A stretch of 64,000 bases of DNA from Pseudomonas sp. R5(2019) (GCF_009905435.1 NZ_JAAAMT010000013.1:1-64000); one strand, 5' to 3'; shown: positions 36,977-46,348, counted from the first letter of the stretch. Notes: generated from the sequence alone by a model not told the origin. A program made the numbers and translations.

Positions 36977-38491
36977 ATGGCTCAAACCGACACCACCCCC
37001 TCCGGTCCAGATCTGGCCAAAGGCGTGCCCTTGGCCAGTGTGCCGGCCGCTGGCGTGCTCGCCGGCCACGTCGATGGAAGCCCCGTCCTGCTGGTGCGAA
37101 TGGATGATGGTCTCCATGCGGTCAGCGGGCTTTGTACCCACTACGGTGCGCCGCTGGCCGATGGCCTGGTGGTCGATGACGAGATCCGCTGCCCCTGGCA
37201 CCACGCGTGTTTCAGCCTGCGCACGGGCGCCGCGCTGCGGGCGCCCGCATTCGCTGCGCTGGCAACGTGGCGTGTGGAGATCGTCGGCGAGACCGTGCTC
37301 GTGCGTGCCGGGGAGACGGCCGCGCGGCCGTCGCGGCCGCGTGCACCACACAGCCAGCCCGGACGCATCGTGATCATCGGTGGCGGCGCCGCGGGGTTCG
37401 CGGCGGCCGAACGGCTGCGCGAGCTGGGCTATTCCGGCGCCTTGTCGATGCTCAGCGCCGATGCTTCGGCCCCCTACGACCGGCCCAATCTGTCCAAGGA
37501 CTACCTGGCCGGGACCGTACCGGAAGACTGGATTCCACTGAGGGGGCCGAAGTTCTACGCCGATCGCCAGATCGACCTGCGCCTAGGCTGCGACGTCACC
37601 GCGATCGATACCGGTGCACGGCAGGTGCTGACCGGATCAGGCGAGCGGCTGGCCTATGACGTCTTGCTCATCGCCACCGGTGCGGAACCGCGGCAGTTGC
37701 CCGTGCCGGGTTTCGACCGGCCCAACGTGTTCATGCTTCGCACGCTGGCCGATGCCCGGGCCATTGTCGAGGCAAGCAAGGGCGCGGCTTCAGTGGCCCT
37801 GGTCGGCGCCGGCTTCATCGGCATGGAGGCGGCGGCGGCCCTGCGTGCGCGCGGACTCAGGGTGCATGTGGTGGCACCCGAGGAGGTGCCAATGGAGCGT
37901 GCGCTCGGTCGCGACCTGGGCCGCTTCATCACCGGCCTGCACCAGGAACAGGGGGTGGTGTTCCACCTTCGCTCGGTGGCCAAAGACTTCGATGGCAAGG
38001 TGCTCACACTGGGTGACGGCACCCGGGTTGCCGCGGACCTGCTGATCGTGGGCACCGGTGTCGCGCCGCGAACGGAACTCGCAGCCGCGGCCGGATTGGC
38101 GGTACAAGACGGCATCTTGGTCGATCCCTACCTGCAGACCTCGGTCGCCGGCCACTTCGCTGCCGGCGATGTGGCGCGCTATCAGTACGGTGCGGACCTG
38201 ATCCGGGTCGAGCACTGGGTACATGCGCAGCGGCAGGGTCAGGCTGCCGCGGCCAATATGCTGGGCGCCGGGCAGGCGTTCACGGATGTACCGTTCTTCT
38301 GGACCCACCACTACGGCCTGGATCTTCGCTACACCGGCTACGCGGGCGGTTGGGACAAAGTCCGGATCGACGGCACGTTGTCAAAACAGGACTTCACGGC
38401 GCGGTTCTTTCGCGCGGGGATACTCGTCGCGGCGGCATCGGTTGGGCGTGATCTGGAGAACCTGTCCATCGAGGCGACGTTGCAGGTTTGA
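36977..38491 (+). CDS. Rieske-type FAD/NAD(P) oxidoreductase
   Basis: A 504-residue fusion. The N-terminal Rieske [2Fe-2S] domain has ligands in GLCTHYGAPL (near residue 53) and RCPWHHACF (near 72). A pyridine-nucleotide-disulfide-type reductase follows, with FAD motif IVIIGGGAAGFAAAE near 133 and NAD motif ALVGAGFIGMEAAA near 275, and FAD-contacting HFAAGDVARY near 390. The architecture matches AIFM3-like proteins and ferredoxin reductases of oxygenase systems. The ATG follows AAAGGAGTCGCGCC. It is one unit with the patatin gene (41-base gap). The electron acceptor is unknown. Confidence 0.88.
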   Translation: MAQTDTTPSGPDLAKGVPLASVPAAGVLAGHVDGSPVLLVRMDDGLHAVSGLCTHYGAPLADGLVVDDEIRCPWHHACFSLRTGAALRAPAFAALATWRVEIVGETVLVRAGETAARPSRPRAPHSQPGRIVIIGGGAAGFAAAERLRELGYSGALSMLSADASAPYDRPNLSKDYLAGTVPEDWIPLRGPKFYADRQIDLRLGCDVTAIDTGARQVLTGSGERLAYDVLLIATGAEPRQLPVPGFDRPNVFMLRTLADARAIVEASKGAASVALVGAGFIGMEAAAALRARGLRVHVVAPEEVPMERALGRDLGRFITGLHQEQGVVFHLRSVAKDFDGKVLTLGDGTRVAADLLIVGTGVAPRTELAAAAGLAVQDGILVDPYLQTSVAGHFAAGDVARYQYGADLIRVEHWVHAQRQGQAAAANMLGAGQAFTDVPFFWTHHYGLDLRYTGYAGGWDKVRIDGTLSKQDFTARFFRAGILVAAASVGRDLENLSIEATLQV

Positions 38492-38532
38492 CTGCGTCCC
38501 CGCGGGGGCGGATGAGTCTTGGGACGGTTTAC

Positions 38533-39405
38533 ATGAGTCAGCATAAAGCTCGAAAGACCGCGTTCGTGCTGGCCGGCGGCGGCAGCCTCGGTGCCGTGCA
38601 GGTCGGCATGCTCAAGGCGCTGAACCGCGCGCGCATCACCCCCGACTTTGTCGTCGGCGCCTCGGTGGGGGCGATCAACGGTGCCTACTATGCCGCTGCC
38701 CCCGATGAAACCGGCATCGCCCGCCTCGAGCGCATCTGGCTGGACTTGCGCCGCCCGGATATCTTCCCGTTCTCGGCGTTTGGCACCGTCCTGTGCCTGC
38801 TCGGCCGACGCGACCACCTAGCGCTGCCCCGCCACTTGCACGCGCTCATCGAGTCGCAGCTTCCCTACCGGCGCCTGGAAGATGCCGCATTGCCCTGTCA
38901 CGTGGTCGCCACGGACGTGCTCGATGGCACGGAGGTCATCCTGTCCTCGGGAGAGGCCACGCCGGCGCTGCTCGCCAGCACGGCCATCCCGGCAGTGTTT
39001 CCAACGGTGGCCATCGCGGGCCGGCCGTTGATGGACGGCGGTATCGCCAGCAATACCCCGATCTCCGCGGCGGTTTCCCTGGGGGCAACCCGGGTGGTGA
39101 TCCTGCCGACTGGAACGCCGTGCGTCCTGCAGGCACCGCCACGTGGTGCGCTGGCCACCGCGCTGCATGCAATCAACCTGCTGGCCATGCGCCAGTTGCT
39201 GGCGGACGTCGATCGCTTCGCCGATCGCTGTGAACTGATTGTCGTTCCGCCGTTGTGCCCGCTGGCCGTCAACACCTACGACTTCTCACAAACGGGTGAA
39301 CTCATCCGTCGTGCGGAGACCGCCACCGGCCACTGGCTGGAAGACGGTATGCAGGGCAAGGATCCCCGCTGGGCCCTGGCACCGCATCGCCATCGTGCGG
39401 GTTGA
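38533..39405 (+). CDS. Patatin-like phospholipase
   Basis: A 290-residue cytoplasmic acyl hydrolase. The oxyanion loop AGGGSLGAVQVGML is near residue 15, the nucleophile elbow GASVG near 45, and the catalytic Asp in LMDGGIASNTPIS near 172. These complete the Ser-Asp dyad. The start ATG (MSQHKARKTAF) lies 41 bases after the Rieske-FAD stop; the open frame upstream has no family residues. It likely cleaves membrane or storage lipid acyl esters. Pairing with a Rieske-FAD protein is unusual. Confidence 0.9.
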   Translation: MSQHKARKTAFVLAGGGSLGAVQVGMLKALNRARITPDFVVGASVGAINGAYYAAAPDETGIARLERIWLDLRRPDIFPFSAFGTVLCLLGRRDHLALPRHLHALIESQLPYRRLEDAALPCHVVATDVLDGTEVILSSGEATPALLASTAIPAVFPTVAIAGRPLMDGGIASNTPISAAVSLGATRVVILPTGTPCVLQAPPRGALATALHAINLLAMRQLLADVDRFADRCELIVVPPLCPLAVNTYDFSQTGELIRRAETATGHWLEDGMQGKDPRWALAPHRHRAG

Positions 39406-39498
39406 GGGGTGTTTTGCGGCCATGAATTAAGCATGTCTGCAACCAGCATCGAGGAATACCCATTGAGGCCCTTCCACGCCGAGCCAAGCCTCAGAGCG

Positions 39499-40482
39499 TC
39501 AGGCAATTCGACGTACGGATTTGCGCGACTTACCGGACCGGGTGTACCTGAAGAGATCTTTCGGGTCGTTAGCATCGTCGTGCTCGCCCCATGGGACCAG
39601 CTCGATTCCGACGCCCAGGTTGCCAGCTTCAGCCTGGGAGTTGATGTAACGCAACACCGAGTAATCCTCAAGGGCGAACCCGACTGAATCGAATACCGTG
39701 ATTTGCTCGCGGTTATCCCGCCCAACAATATGTCCTGCCAACACACGCCAGAGATCGACCACAGGAAAATCCGCCGGCATTTGCTGAATATCACCCTCAA
39801 TACGGGTTTGCGGTTCGTATTCTACAAATACTTTACCGGCGCGCAGCACATCGGCATGCAGCTCGGTCTTGCCCGGACAATCGCCACCTACCCCGTTGAT
39901 ATGCATACCCGGCTCGATCATTTCAGGCGTAATAATGGTGGCGAAAGTCTTGTCGGCAGTCACTGTGGTAACAATGTCGGCGCCACGCACCGCCTCGGCG
40001 GTCGAGGCGGCGCGGATGACTTTGAGGGTCGGATGCGCAGACAGATTGCGGATGAATTTTTCAGTAGCCAGCGGATCGACGTCATACACCACAACCTCTT
40101 CGATGCCTAGGTGATAGTGGAAGGCCAGCGCTTGGAATTCACTCTGTGCGCCATTGCCGATCAGCGCCATGCGCCGCGAATCAGGCCGGGCCAACGCACG
40201 GGCCGCCATCAGTGAAGTGGCACATGTCCGCAGGGCTGTGGCCACGGTCAACTCCGAGAGCAGCACTGGATATCCGGTCTCGACGTCCGCGAGCACACCG
40301 AATGCCGGCATGAGCTCGATCACGCCAATCTCGGAGTGGTTCGCCACCCGGGCAGACTTGTCGAACGCCGGCCAGTTGATGAAATCTTCCTGGATCGCAT
40401 CGGCGAGCTCTCCGATGAACCGGGAAATCCCGATGTGCTCGACCAGTCGGGACATGGTGGGGACATCTACGAAACGCGTCAT
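39499..40482 (-). CDS. Ornithine cyclodeaminase with internal deletion
   Basis: A 327-residue member of the ornithine cyclodeaminase/mu-crystallin family, which converts ornithine to proline plus ammonia using bound NAD. The NAD motif ALIGNGAQSEFQALAFH, ADIVTTVTADK, GMHINGVGGDCPGKTELHAD and DSVGFALEDYSVLRY are all present. Where relatives have about 27 more residues including a KYVNGHP-type substrate segment, this one goes directly from VIELMP to AFGVLADVETGYP (junction near 40,303-40,310). The lost part holds conserved substrate contacts, so activity is doubtful. The start is ATG MTRFVDVPTM. It ends the operon begun by the amidohydrolase and permease. Confidence 0.85.
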   Translation of the reverse strand: MTRFVDVPTMSRLVEHIGISRFIGELADAIQEDFINWPAFDKSARVANHSEIGVIELMPAFGVLADVETGYPVLLSELTVATALRTCATSLMAARALARPDSRRMALIGNGAQSEFQALAFHYHLGIEEVVVYDVDPLATEKFIRNLSAHPTLKVIRAASTAEAVRGADIVTTVTADKTFATIITPEMIEPGMHINGVGGDCPGKTELHADVLRAGKVFVEYEPQTRIEGDIQQMPADFPVVDLWRVLAGHIVGRDNREQITVFDSVGFALEDYSVLRYINSQAEAGNLGVGIELVPWGEHDDANDPKDLFRYTRSGKSRKSVRRIA

Positions 40483-40495
40483 GAGGAACAACCTC

Positions 40496-41908
40496 TCAGG
40501 ATGTGATCGACGCCGCCTTACGGCGACGATAGGTAAGCAACAAGAAAATGAACCAAAACGGCATGGCACACAGCGCCATCCGCGTATCAGGTTCGAGGGC
40601 CAATAGCACCAACACGAAACCCAGGAAGCCCAGCGTCGTAACCGCCATCGGCACCCCGCCCGGCGACTTGAAGACCGACCTCTGGTGAGCGGCAGGGTTG
40701 TTCTTTCGGTAGGCGATGTAGGAGGCCAGAATCATCGACCAAGTAAAGATCACCAGGATCGCCGAGATGGTCGAGATCAGCGTGAACACCGTCATGACCT
40801 CAGGGATGATGAACAACAGGGTCAATCCGGTAAGCATGCACACCCCGGAGAACAGCAAGCTGTATACCGGCACGCTCAGTGTCGATAGCTTGGCAAGGAT
40901 GGCTGGCGCGTTGCGGCGCTCGGCGAGCCCGAAAAGCATCCTGCAGCCTGAGTAGACCCCGCTGTTCGCAGAGGAAGCCGCTGAAGTCAGGACCACGAAG
41001 TTGATCATGCCAGCGGCAGCGGGGAAGCCGGCCAGCAAGAACAGCTCGACGAAGGGGCTGCGGTTGGCCGGTACTTCTGCCCACGACACCACACTGATGA
41101 TGCACACCAGGGCAAGGATGTAGAACAGCAAGATACGCAGGGGGATGGTGTTGATGGCCTTAGGCAGCGTGCGGTGGGGATTTTTCGCCTCGGCCGCAGC
41201 TGTACCGATCAGTTCGGTACCGGCGAAGGAAAACACGGCAATCTGGAACCCGGCGAAGAAGCCGCTGATGCCATGCGGCAGAATCGCTCCCGGCGCCACC
41301 ACGTTCGAAAGCGAGGCGACTACACCATTGGGTGACGTAAAAGACGTCGCAATCATCACGGCCGCAGTGATGATCAACATCACGATGGCCACGATTTTGA
41401 TGAGCCCGAACCAAAACTCCACTTCACCGAAGATCCGCACCGCCAGCATGTTAAGCCCAAGCAATACGAACAGAGTGAAGAACGCCGGCATCCAGGCTGG
41501 CACATCTGGATACCAGTACTGAAAGAACCCAGCTACGACAACTACGTCCCCGACCACCGCGACGCTCCAGCTCAGCCAGTAGGACCAGCTCAACACGAAC
41601 CCGGCACGCGGGCCTAGATAATAGGCGACTATGTCAGCGAACGATCTGAAGCGCAGGTCGGATAACAACAGCTCCCCCATCGCGCGCATGACGAAAAACA
41701 GAAAAAATCCGAGGATGGCGTAGACCAGAAGGATCGAAGTACCGGAAAGGGCAATCACCTTGCCTGAGCCCATGAACAGGCCAGTCCCGATAGCGCCACC
41801 GATGGAAATCAACTGGATATGACGGTTTTCCAGCGTTCGTTTTAAGTGCCCGTCACGGGCCGGTTCTGACGGATTACTTTCATCAAGGCTTGCGGACATG
41901 TTTTTCAT
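40496..41908 (-). CDS. APC-family amino acid permease
   Basis: A 470-residue inner-membrane carrier with about 12 helices of the amino-acid transporter (AAT) branch. The opening LENRHIQLISIGGAIGTGLF, with MGSGKVIALSG, is the signature. FSFAGTELIGTAAAEAKNPH is the conserved helix-6 region. It is like proline-specific, GABA and D-serine permeases. It lies 13 bases before the ornithine cyclodeaminase start and 96 bases after the amidohydrolase stop, all on the minus strand. The likely substrate is an amino acid or polyamine-derived compound used by these enzymes. Confidence 0.88.
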   Translation of the reverse strand: MKNMSASLDESNPSEPARDGHLKRTLENRHIQLISIGGAIGTGLFMGSGKVIALSGTSILLVYAILGFFLFFVMRAMGELLLSDLRFRSFADIVAYYLGPRAGFVLSWSYWLSWSVAVVGDVVVVAGFFQYWYPDVPAWMPAFFTLFVLLGLNMLAVRIFGEVEFWFGLIKIVAIVMLIITAAVMIATSFTSPNGVVASLSNVVAPGAILPHGISGFFAGFQIAVFSFAGTELIGTAAAEAKNPHRTLPKAINTIPLRILLFYILALVCIISVVSWAEVPANRSPFVELFLLAGFPAAAGMINFVVLTSAASSANSGVYSGCRMLFGLAERRNAPAILAKLSTLSVPVYSLLFSGVCMLTGLTLLFIIPEVMTVFTLISTISAILVIFTWSMILASYIAYRKNNPAAHQRSVFKSPGGVPMAVTTLGFLGFVLVLLALEPDTRMALCAMPFWFIFLLLTYRRRKAASITS

Positions 41909-42004
41909 GGGCGACCTCTTGTTATTGTTAGTGATTAATCGTGCTGCCGGACGAGGCCCGCACGGGGCCCTGCCTCGGTATTGCCGCTATCACGCAGAGG
42001 GGGG

Positions 42005-43036
42005 TCAGGTCCTGCTTTCAAAACCTTGCAAGGTGTTCACGGCATTGATGCCGATTTCGTCGACCATGTAGCCGCCCTCCATCACGAACAGGGTCTGAAT
42101 GCCCGCGCCGGCGATCTCGGCCCCCATGCGCAGGAAGTCTTCGCTGGTGAGTTTGAAATGGCTGATCGGATCGTCTTCGAAGGTGTCGACACCAAGCGAC
42201 ACGACGAGAAAGTCGGGCTTGTGCGCAACGATCCGCTCGAGCGCGCTCTTCAATGCGCGCTGGTACTGCTCCCAAGTGGTACCTTTGGCCAGCGGATAAT
42301 TCGCGGTAAAGCCCTCTCCCGCGCCAACGCCTTTCTCTTGGGCATACCCTGAGAAGTACGGATAGGAAACGTGTGGATCACCATGGATCGATGCAAAAAA
42401 CACATCAGGGCGATCATAGAAGATGTTCTGCGTACCGTTACCGTGGTGAAAATCCACGTCCAGCACCGCAACACGCTTCGCGCCTTGGCTCAGGCAGTGT
42501 TCAGCGGCTATAGCGGCATTATTGAGGTAGCAATAGCCGCCCATATATTCGCGAGCAGCATGGTGTCCTGGCGGGCGGCACAGGGCGAAGGCGCTATGCT
42601 CTCCATCGATGATCCGCTGCATGCCGGTCAAGGCTACGTTGGCGCTGCTGCGCACGGCTTCCCAGGTACCGCCGGTAATCGGTGCTCCAGCGTCCATGGC
42701 GTAGAAGCCAAGCTTGCCATCGATGAAGCCGGGCTCACGGTCGATGGCTAGGTCGCGTACTGGCCAGACTAGAGGTAGCGCATCATGTGTCTTGCCCGTG
42801 GCCACCCACTCTGCCCAGGCATTTTCCAAAAAACTCACGTAGCGCTCACTGTGCGCCGCGACGTAGCAGGAACGATCAAACGCCTGCTCGGCAATGACCT
42901 CTCCAAGGCTGGTACTCTGGACGCGTGCCAGTACGGTATCGGCACGCTGAGGATTTTCGAACGACGGCTTCACCGCACCGTCCTTGAGCTCGGAGCCATG
43001 GTGCAGCCGATGGTTATTGCTAAAGACTGTCAGCAC
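42005..43036 (-). CDS. Histone-deacetylase-family amidohydrolase (acetylpolyamine type)
   Basis: A 343-residue zinc amidohydrolase. The conserved charge-relay pair is in CRPPGHHAA (near residue 154). Zinc ligands are in VAVLDVDFHHGNGTQ and SLGVDTFEDDPIS, and the transition-state Tyr is in VMEGGYMVDE. The N-terminal VFSNNHRLHHGSEL and length match bacterial acetylpolyamine amidohydrolases such as AphA, which free polyamines from their acetyl forms. It is first in the operon with permease and cyclodeaminase. An Lrp-type gene is divergent, 115 bases away. Confidence 0.9.
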   Translation of the reverse strand: MLTVFSNNHRLHHGSELKDGAVKPSFENPQRADTVLARVQSTSLGEVIAEQAFDRSCYVAAHSERYVSFLENAWAEWVATGKTHDALPLVWPVRDLAIDREPGFIDGKLGFYAMDAGAPITGGTWEAVRSSANVALTGMQRIIDGEHSAFALCRPPGHHAAREYMGGYCYLNNAAIAAEHCLSQGAKRVAVLDVDFHHGNGTQNIFYDRPDVFFASIHGDPHVSYPYFSGYAQEKGVGAGEGFTANYPLAKGTTWEQYQRALKSALERIVAHKPDFLVVSLGVDTFEDDPISHFKLTSEDFLRMGAEIAGAGIQTLFVMEGGYMVDEIGINAVNTLQGFESRT

Positions 43037-43151
43037 GCGAATGTCCTTTTATCAGGGTCTTATTGGATAGCTAATTTTCGCGATTAACGCGTGAAAACTC
43101 TTTGCTTTATGCTCGATTAATGACGATTATTGAGAAAGGCTTTAGCGAGTT

Positions 43152-43646
43152 ATGGCAAATATGAGCAAAGATTTTGCTTCTAATGAGCTCGACAATGTGG
43201 ACCGGGATCTACTGCGGTTACTGCAAGAGGACGGCACTTTATCGAGCGCAGCGTTAGGCGAACGCTTGTCGATGACCGTCACGCCTTGCTGGCGGCGGCG
43301 CAAGCGCCTAGAGGAGCTGGGATTCATCAAGGACTACCAGGCAAATCTGGACCGGAGAAAACTCGGGTTCGACGTCATGGCGTTCGCCCAGGTGCGCTTC
43401 GGCAACCATTCGGCCAACGCTCCGGATGACTTTGAGCAAGTGATTTTGAAATTGCCGCAGGTACTTTCCTGTCACAAGGTCACGGGTGAAGCCGATTATG
43501 TCCTGACGGTGCTGGCCACCGATCTGGAGAGTTATGGACGCTTCGTCGAAGACGTGTTGCGTCGGCAACCAGGTATAGCCTCGATCCAGTCGAGCCTGGC
43601 ACTGCGGGAGGTCAAAGCGGTTACTCGGGTACCTGTCATGAAATAG
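43152..43646 (+). CDS. Lrp/AsnC-family regulator
   Basis: A 164-residue regulator: helix-turn-helix ELDNVDRDLLRLLQEDGTLS and LGERLSMTVTPCWRRRKRLE, then an AsnC-type ligand domain with FGFDVMAFAQVRF-like strand and QVLSCHKVTGEADYVLTVLA. It is divergent from the amidohydrolase-permease-cyclodeaminase operon, the usual arrangement for local activation by an amino acid. The first ATG lacks a strong ribosome site; MSKDFASNEL four codons later is possible. Confidence 0.9.
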   Translation: MANMSKDFASNELDNVDRDLLRLLQEDGTLSSAALGERLSMTVTPCWRRRKRLEELGFIKDYQANLDRRKLGFDVMAFAQVRFGNHSANAPDDFEQVILKLPQVLSCHKVTGEADYVLTVLATDLESYGRFVEDVLRRQPGIASIQSSLALREVKAVTRVPVMK

Positions 43647-43679
43647 AGAGCTTTGCACCAATGTGGAGGCGGTTGGGGC

Positions 43680-43871
43680 TTAGCGGATCATCAGTTCAGG
43701 ATCAATCGACGGACGCCCAATCGGGCTATAGAAATCGGCGAGGTAATGGCGCAGGTCGGTCAGATCGAGACACCGATCAATGCTGCGCAGAAGGTGATTG
43801 GCTGGAATGTGACCTTCAAGGTTGAACGAGTAAAACAGTCGCTCCTGCCCACCCGATAACTGTCCCAGCAT
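43680..43871 (-). mobile_element. IS1182-family transposase, N-terminal fragment
   Basis: 63 residues: MLGQLSGGQERLFYSFNLEG, then LRSIDRCLDLTDLRHYLADF and GRPSIDPELMIR, ending in a stop where intact transposases continue for about 400 residues. The fragment keeps its own start, so only one end of the insertion sequence remains. The adjoining bases to 44,110 hold short frames and REP-like GC palindromes (for example around 43,949-43,966) with no gene. Confidence 0.8.
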
Positions 43872-44111
43872 GCTGCGTACTTACCTGCTGGCCAATGCAG
43901 AGATTTTGCCGGAGGCCAAGCAAGGGAGCTACTTTTTCAACAGAATCGGCCGACTTCAGCCGGTCGTAACAGGCAACAATCGGCCAGAAGTGGTCAGTCA
44001 GACTTGTATCGTAAAGCGGACAAACGAGCGAGTTGGCGTGCAAACCAAAAACTGCGCGGTCGCTATCGCTCTTCGCAGGTGCAGCGAGACATTTACTCCT
44101 GGCGCGCTCTT

Positions 44112-45107
44112 CTATTGAGAGGCGTCTGTCGTCAGCGCCGACGGGGGGAGATGCCGCTTCATAAAACATGCCAGGTCATACATTCCGTGCGCGTGTACAG
44201 AACCGGACGGGAGTAATGTTCTCCATGTCCAATTGTTCTTATATCGAATGTCGATCCAAGTTTGCCCCTGCTCTCTGGAGTTGCTTGGGTTGGAGAGCTG
44301 CAAGATAGACCGGATACTCGCGAGAATTTCTCCCCGGTTGTAAATGCGGTAGATGGTCAGTCCATCGGCCTGCTTCTCGAAGCCTGGGACGCTGCGCTTA
44401 CCCGACACAGGAGATGGATCGAACGCGTACACTTCTCGTACACCGGGAACGCCTGAATCTCGGTGCAGCGAGTACGCGAATCTTTGGGCCAAACCGCCCC
44501 CAAGGGAGTGTCCAGTAGCAACCACCTGCGCGGTTTTGAGCCATTCGCCGCCCGGCTCTTCGCTCTTCCTCTTATATTCCTTTACAAATTCTGGCACGAA
44601 AACATCGGTCAGTACTTCGTACGCGTCGTGCGGATGAAATGGTGCCAAGAACCAGTGGAGGTTTGATTTCCAGTCATCAAGGCTAGAGATCACCGTTCCT
44701 CCAAAGGCAACAATGACCTTGTGGTGCTCGGGGCTTGACCACACCTCGGCACGAAGGTGCGCGCGGCGCATCTGGTCAGCAGCAGGCTCTGGCTCGTCTT
44801 CCTTTTTTCGCAGCAACGGAAGTTTGTCCCAGCGAGTCCAACCTTGGCCCGCTAAGAAGTCGTGCGGTTCAGGGCATTCGGCTGTGGTATCCAACGGCTT
44901 GCGCTTGGGGTCATCGGAGTCCTGATAGGCAGCCACTGCCGCCCACGCGAAAGGCCAGTGCAACAATGCAGCCTCCTGCACTGATAACCACGGTTCGAGC
45001 TTTTCGCCGCTAAAGCGTCTGTAGACTTGCAAGTCGGTCTGCTCGAAGCTGGCGCATCCACAAAGAAGCACTATCGTCGAAATCGCCATGAACCGCCTGG
45101 AGTACAT
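44112..45107 (-). CDS. Lipoprotein lipase-like protein (class 3 lipase fold)
   Basis: A 331-residue predicted lipoprotein. The signal MYSRRFMAISTIVLLCGCAS has lipobox LCGC. The alpha/beta-hydrolase core has KVIVAFGGTVISSLDDW, the nucleophile elbow VVATGHSLGGGLAQRFAYSL, an Asp in VYAFDPSPVSG, and a His near the C-terminus in SVHAHGMYDLACF, giving a plausible Ser-Asp-His triad. The start follows ACGGGAGGTATGC. The substrate is unknown; an envelope lipid or extracellular ester is likely. It sits between insertion-element debris, so it may be cargo of a mobile region. Confidence 0.82.
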   Translation of the reverse strand: MYSRRFMAISTIVLLCGCASFEQTDLQVYRRFSGEKLEPWLSVQEAALLHWPFAWAAVAAYQDSDDPKRKPLDTTAECPEPHDFLAGQGWTRWDKLPLLRKKEDEPEPAADQMRRAHLRAEVWSSPEHHKVIVAFGGTVISSLDDWKSNLHWFLAPFHPHDAYEVLTDVFVPEFVKEYKRKSEEPGGEWLKTAQVVATGHSLGGGLAQRFAYSLHRDSGVPGVREVYAFDPSPVSGKRSVPGFEKQADGLTIYRIYNRGEILASIRSILQLSNPSNSREQGQTWIDIRYKNNWTWRTLLPSGSVHAHGMYDLACFMKRHLPPSALTTDASQ

Positions 45108-45331
45108 GCATACCTCCCGTACTATGTTGTTCGCTGGCAAACTTCCAGTCTCGGGTATGCTCGTAATGATCTTCACAGTGCCGAGGTCCGCATGGTGAAT
45201 CGAGACAAGATTTCATGCGGTTCGTCTTTTACACGATAGCTTACGAAGTAGAACGCCGGCGGCCTGCGGCTCAAGCCTGAATGTCCGCTATTTCGTTAGC
45301 TGATTGACCGCTTTGGGTCGTTTTGAGCCAC

Positions 45332-45948
45332 TCATTGGACTCTCTCCAGTAATTTCGCTCCGTCAGGCCGCAGCTCGCCCTTGGGCGAGACATGTCGATA
45401 GAGCGTCTGATGGGTAATACCCAGCTCTTCACACAAAACCGATACCTTGGTTTCCGGCTGCCCCATGGCCGCCATCGCCAGGCGTAGTTTGGCAGCGGTC
45501 ATCTTGAACGGGCGCCCCCCCTTTTCTGCCGCGAGCACGCGCCGAAACGAGCCCGGCGACCGTCCGCTCGGAAATCAGCTCCCGCTCGAACTCTGCCAGT
45601 GCCGCGAAGATCCCGAACACCAGCTTTCCCGCCGCAGTAGTCGTGTCGATGGCCGCACCGTGGCCGGTGAGCACCTTCAGTCCTACGCTACGCGCGGTAA
45701 GGTCGTGGACAGTGTTAATTAAATGGCGAAGGCTACGTCCGAGTCGGTCGAGCTTCCAAACCACCAGGGTATCCTTCACGCAGGGCCTTCAGGCATGCGG
45801 CCAATCCGGGCCGATCATCTTGCTGTCCCGAAGCCATGTCCTCATACAGATGTGTAGCGGCCACTCCAGCAGCGATCAGAGCATCCTGTGGCAGATAAGT
45901 CGCCTGGGAGCCATCCGCCTTCGATACCCGCATGTAGCCGATCAGCAT
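45332..45948 (-). pseudogene. Tn3-type serine resolvase with two frameshifts
   Basis: Starts MLIGYMRVSKADGSQATYLP (catalytic Ser in RVSKADGS) to CLKALREG. One base is missing, and the next frame continues DTLVVWKLDRLGRSLRHLIN to ARGRKGG. One extra G in a run of seven (near 45,514-45,520) then shifts again to GRPFKMTAAKLRLAMAAMGQ and the helix-turn-helix VLCEELGITHQTLYRHV. All expected domains are present in order, so only two single-base indels separate it from a working site-specific recombinase of a Tn3 transposon. Confidence 0.85.
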
Positions 45949-46316
45949 ACCGTCTCCATTGTCACAAATACGTTCGATTATGTGACGGTTTGCGCCGGAA
46001 ACTTCCGGCCGTCAAAATTTGTCACTTATCCCGTAATTTAGTCTAAGACATGCAAGCGGCTCTTCTGGATCGTAATGTGACAGATATTCGAGATGAACTG
46101 ATCGAGGAGATGGACAGGCCCTTGTCATTTCCAGAAGTGCAATCAACTTTTGACATCGGGTGCAGTCGTCTTCTGAAAATGACATGTCCGGATGGTCATG
46201 GAATCCGCAGCAATAGGCTTGCTCACCGCAAAATCCCAGTTTCGGTACGACAAAATTATCGGTGGGGCAAAATGTGGGGGCAAAATTCTAAACTGGTAAA
46301 AAATGTCATCCATAAA
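45949..46316. other. Possible res region and unassigned sequence
   Basis: Upstream of the resolvase start the bases include short inverted motifs (CGGAAACTTCCGG around 45,997-46,009, TTTGTCAC/GTGACA copies) that may be part of a res site. A 102-codon plus-strand frame from 46,050 (MQAALLDRNVTDIRDELIEE and on) has no ribosome site and no family I know. At 46,261-46,287 a near-tandem repeat of GTGGGGGCAAAAT type is seen. Confidence 0.35.
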
Positions 46317-46348
46317 AAAATCCAAGGACCGCTAAGTCCTTGGATTTT
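46317..46348. terminator. Terminator downstream of the tRNA-Pro attachment site
   Basis: A 13-bp perfect stem (46,317-46,329 with 46,336-46,348), AAAATCCAAGGAC at its left, ends in TTTT and has A-runs on the other flank, so it can work in both directions. It lies 12 bases beyond the CCA end of the tRNA sequence and is its natural terminator. Confidence 0.85.
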
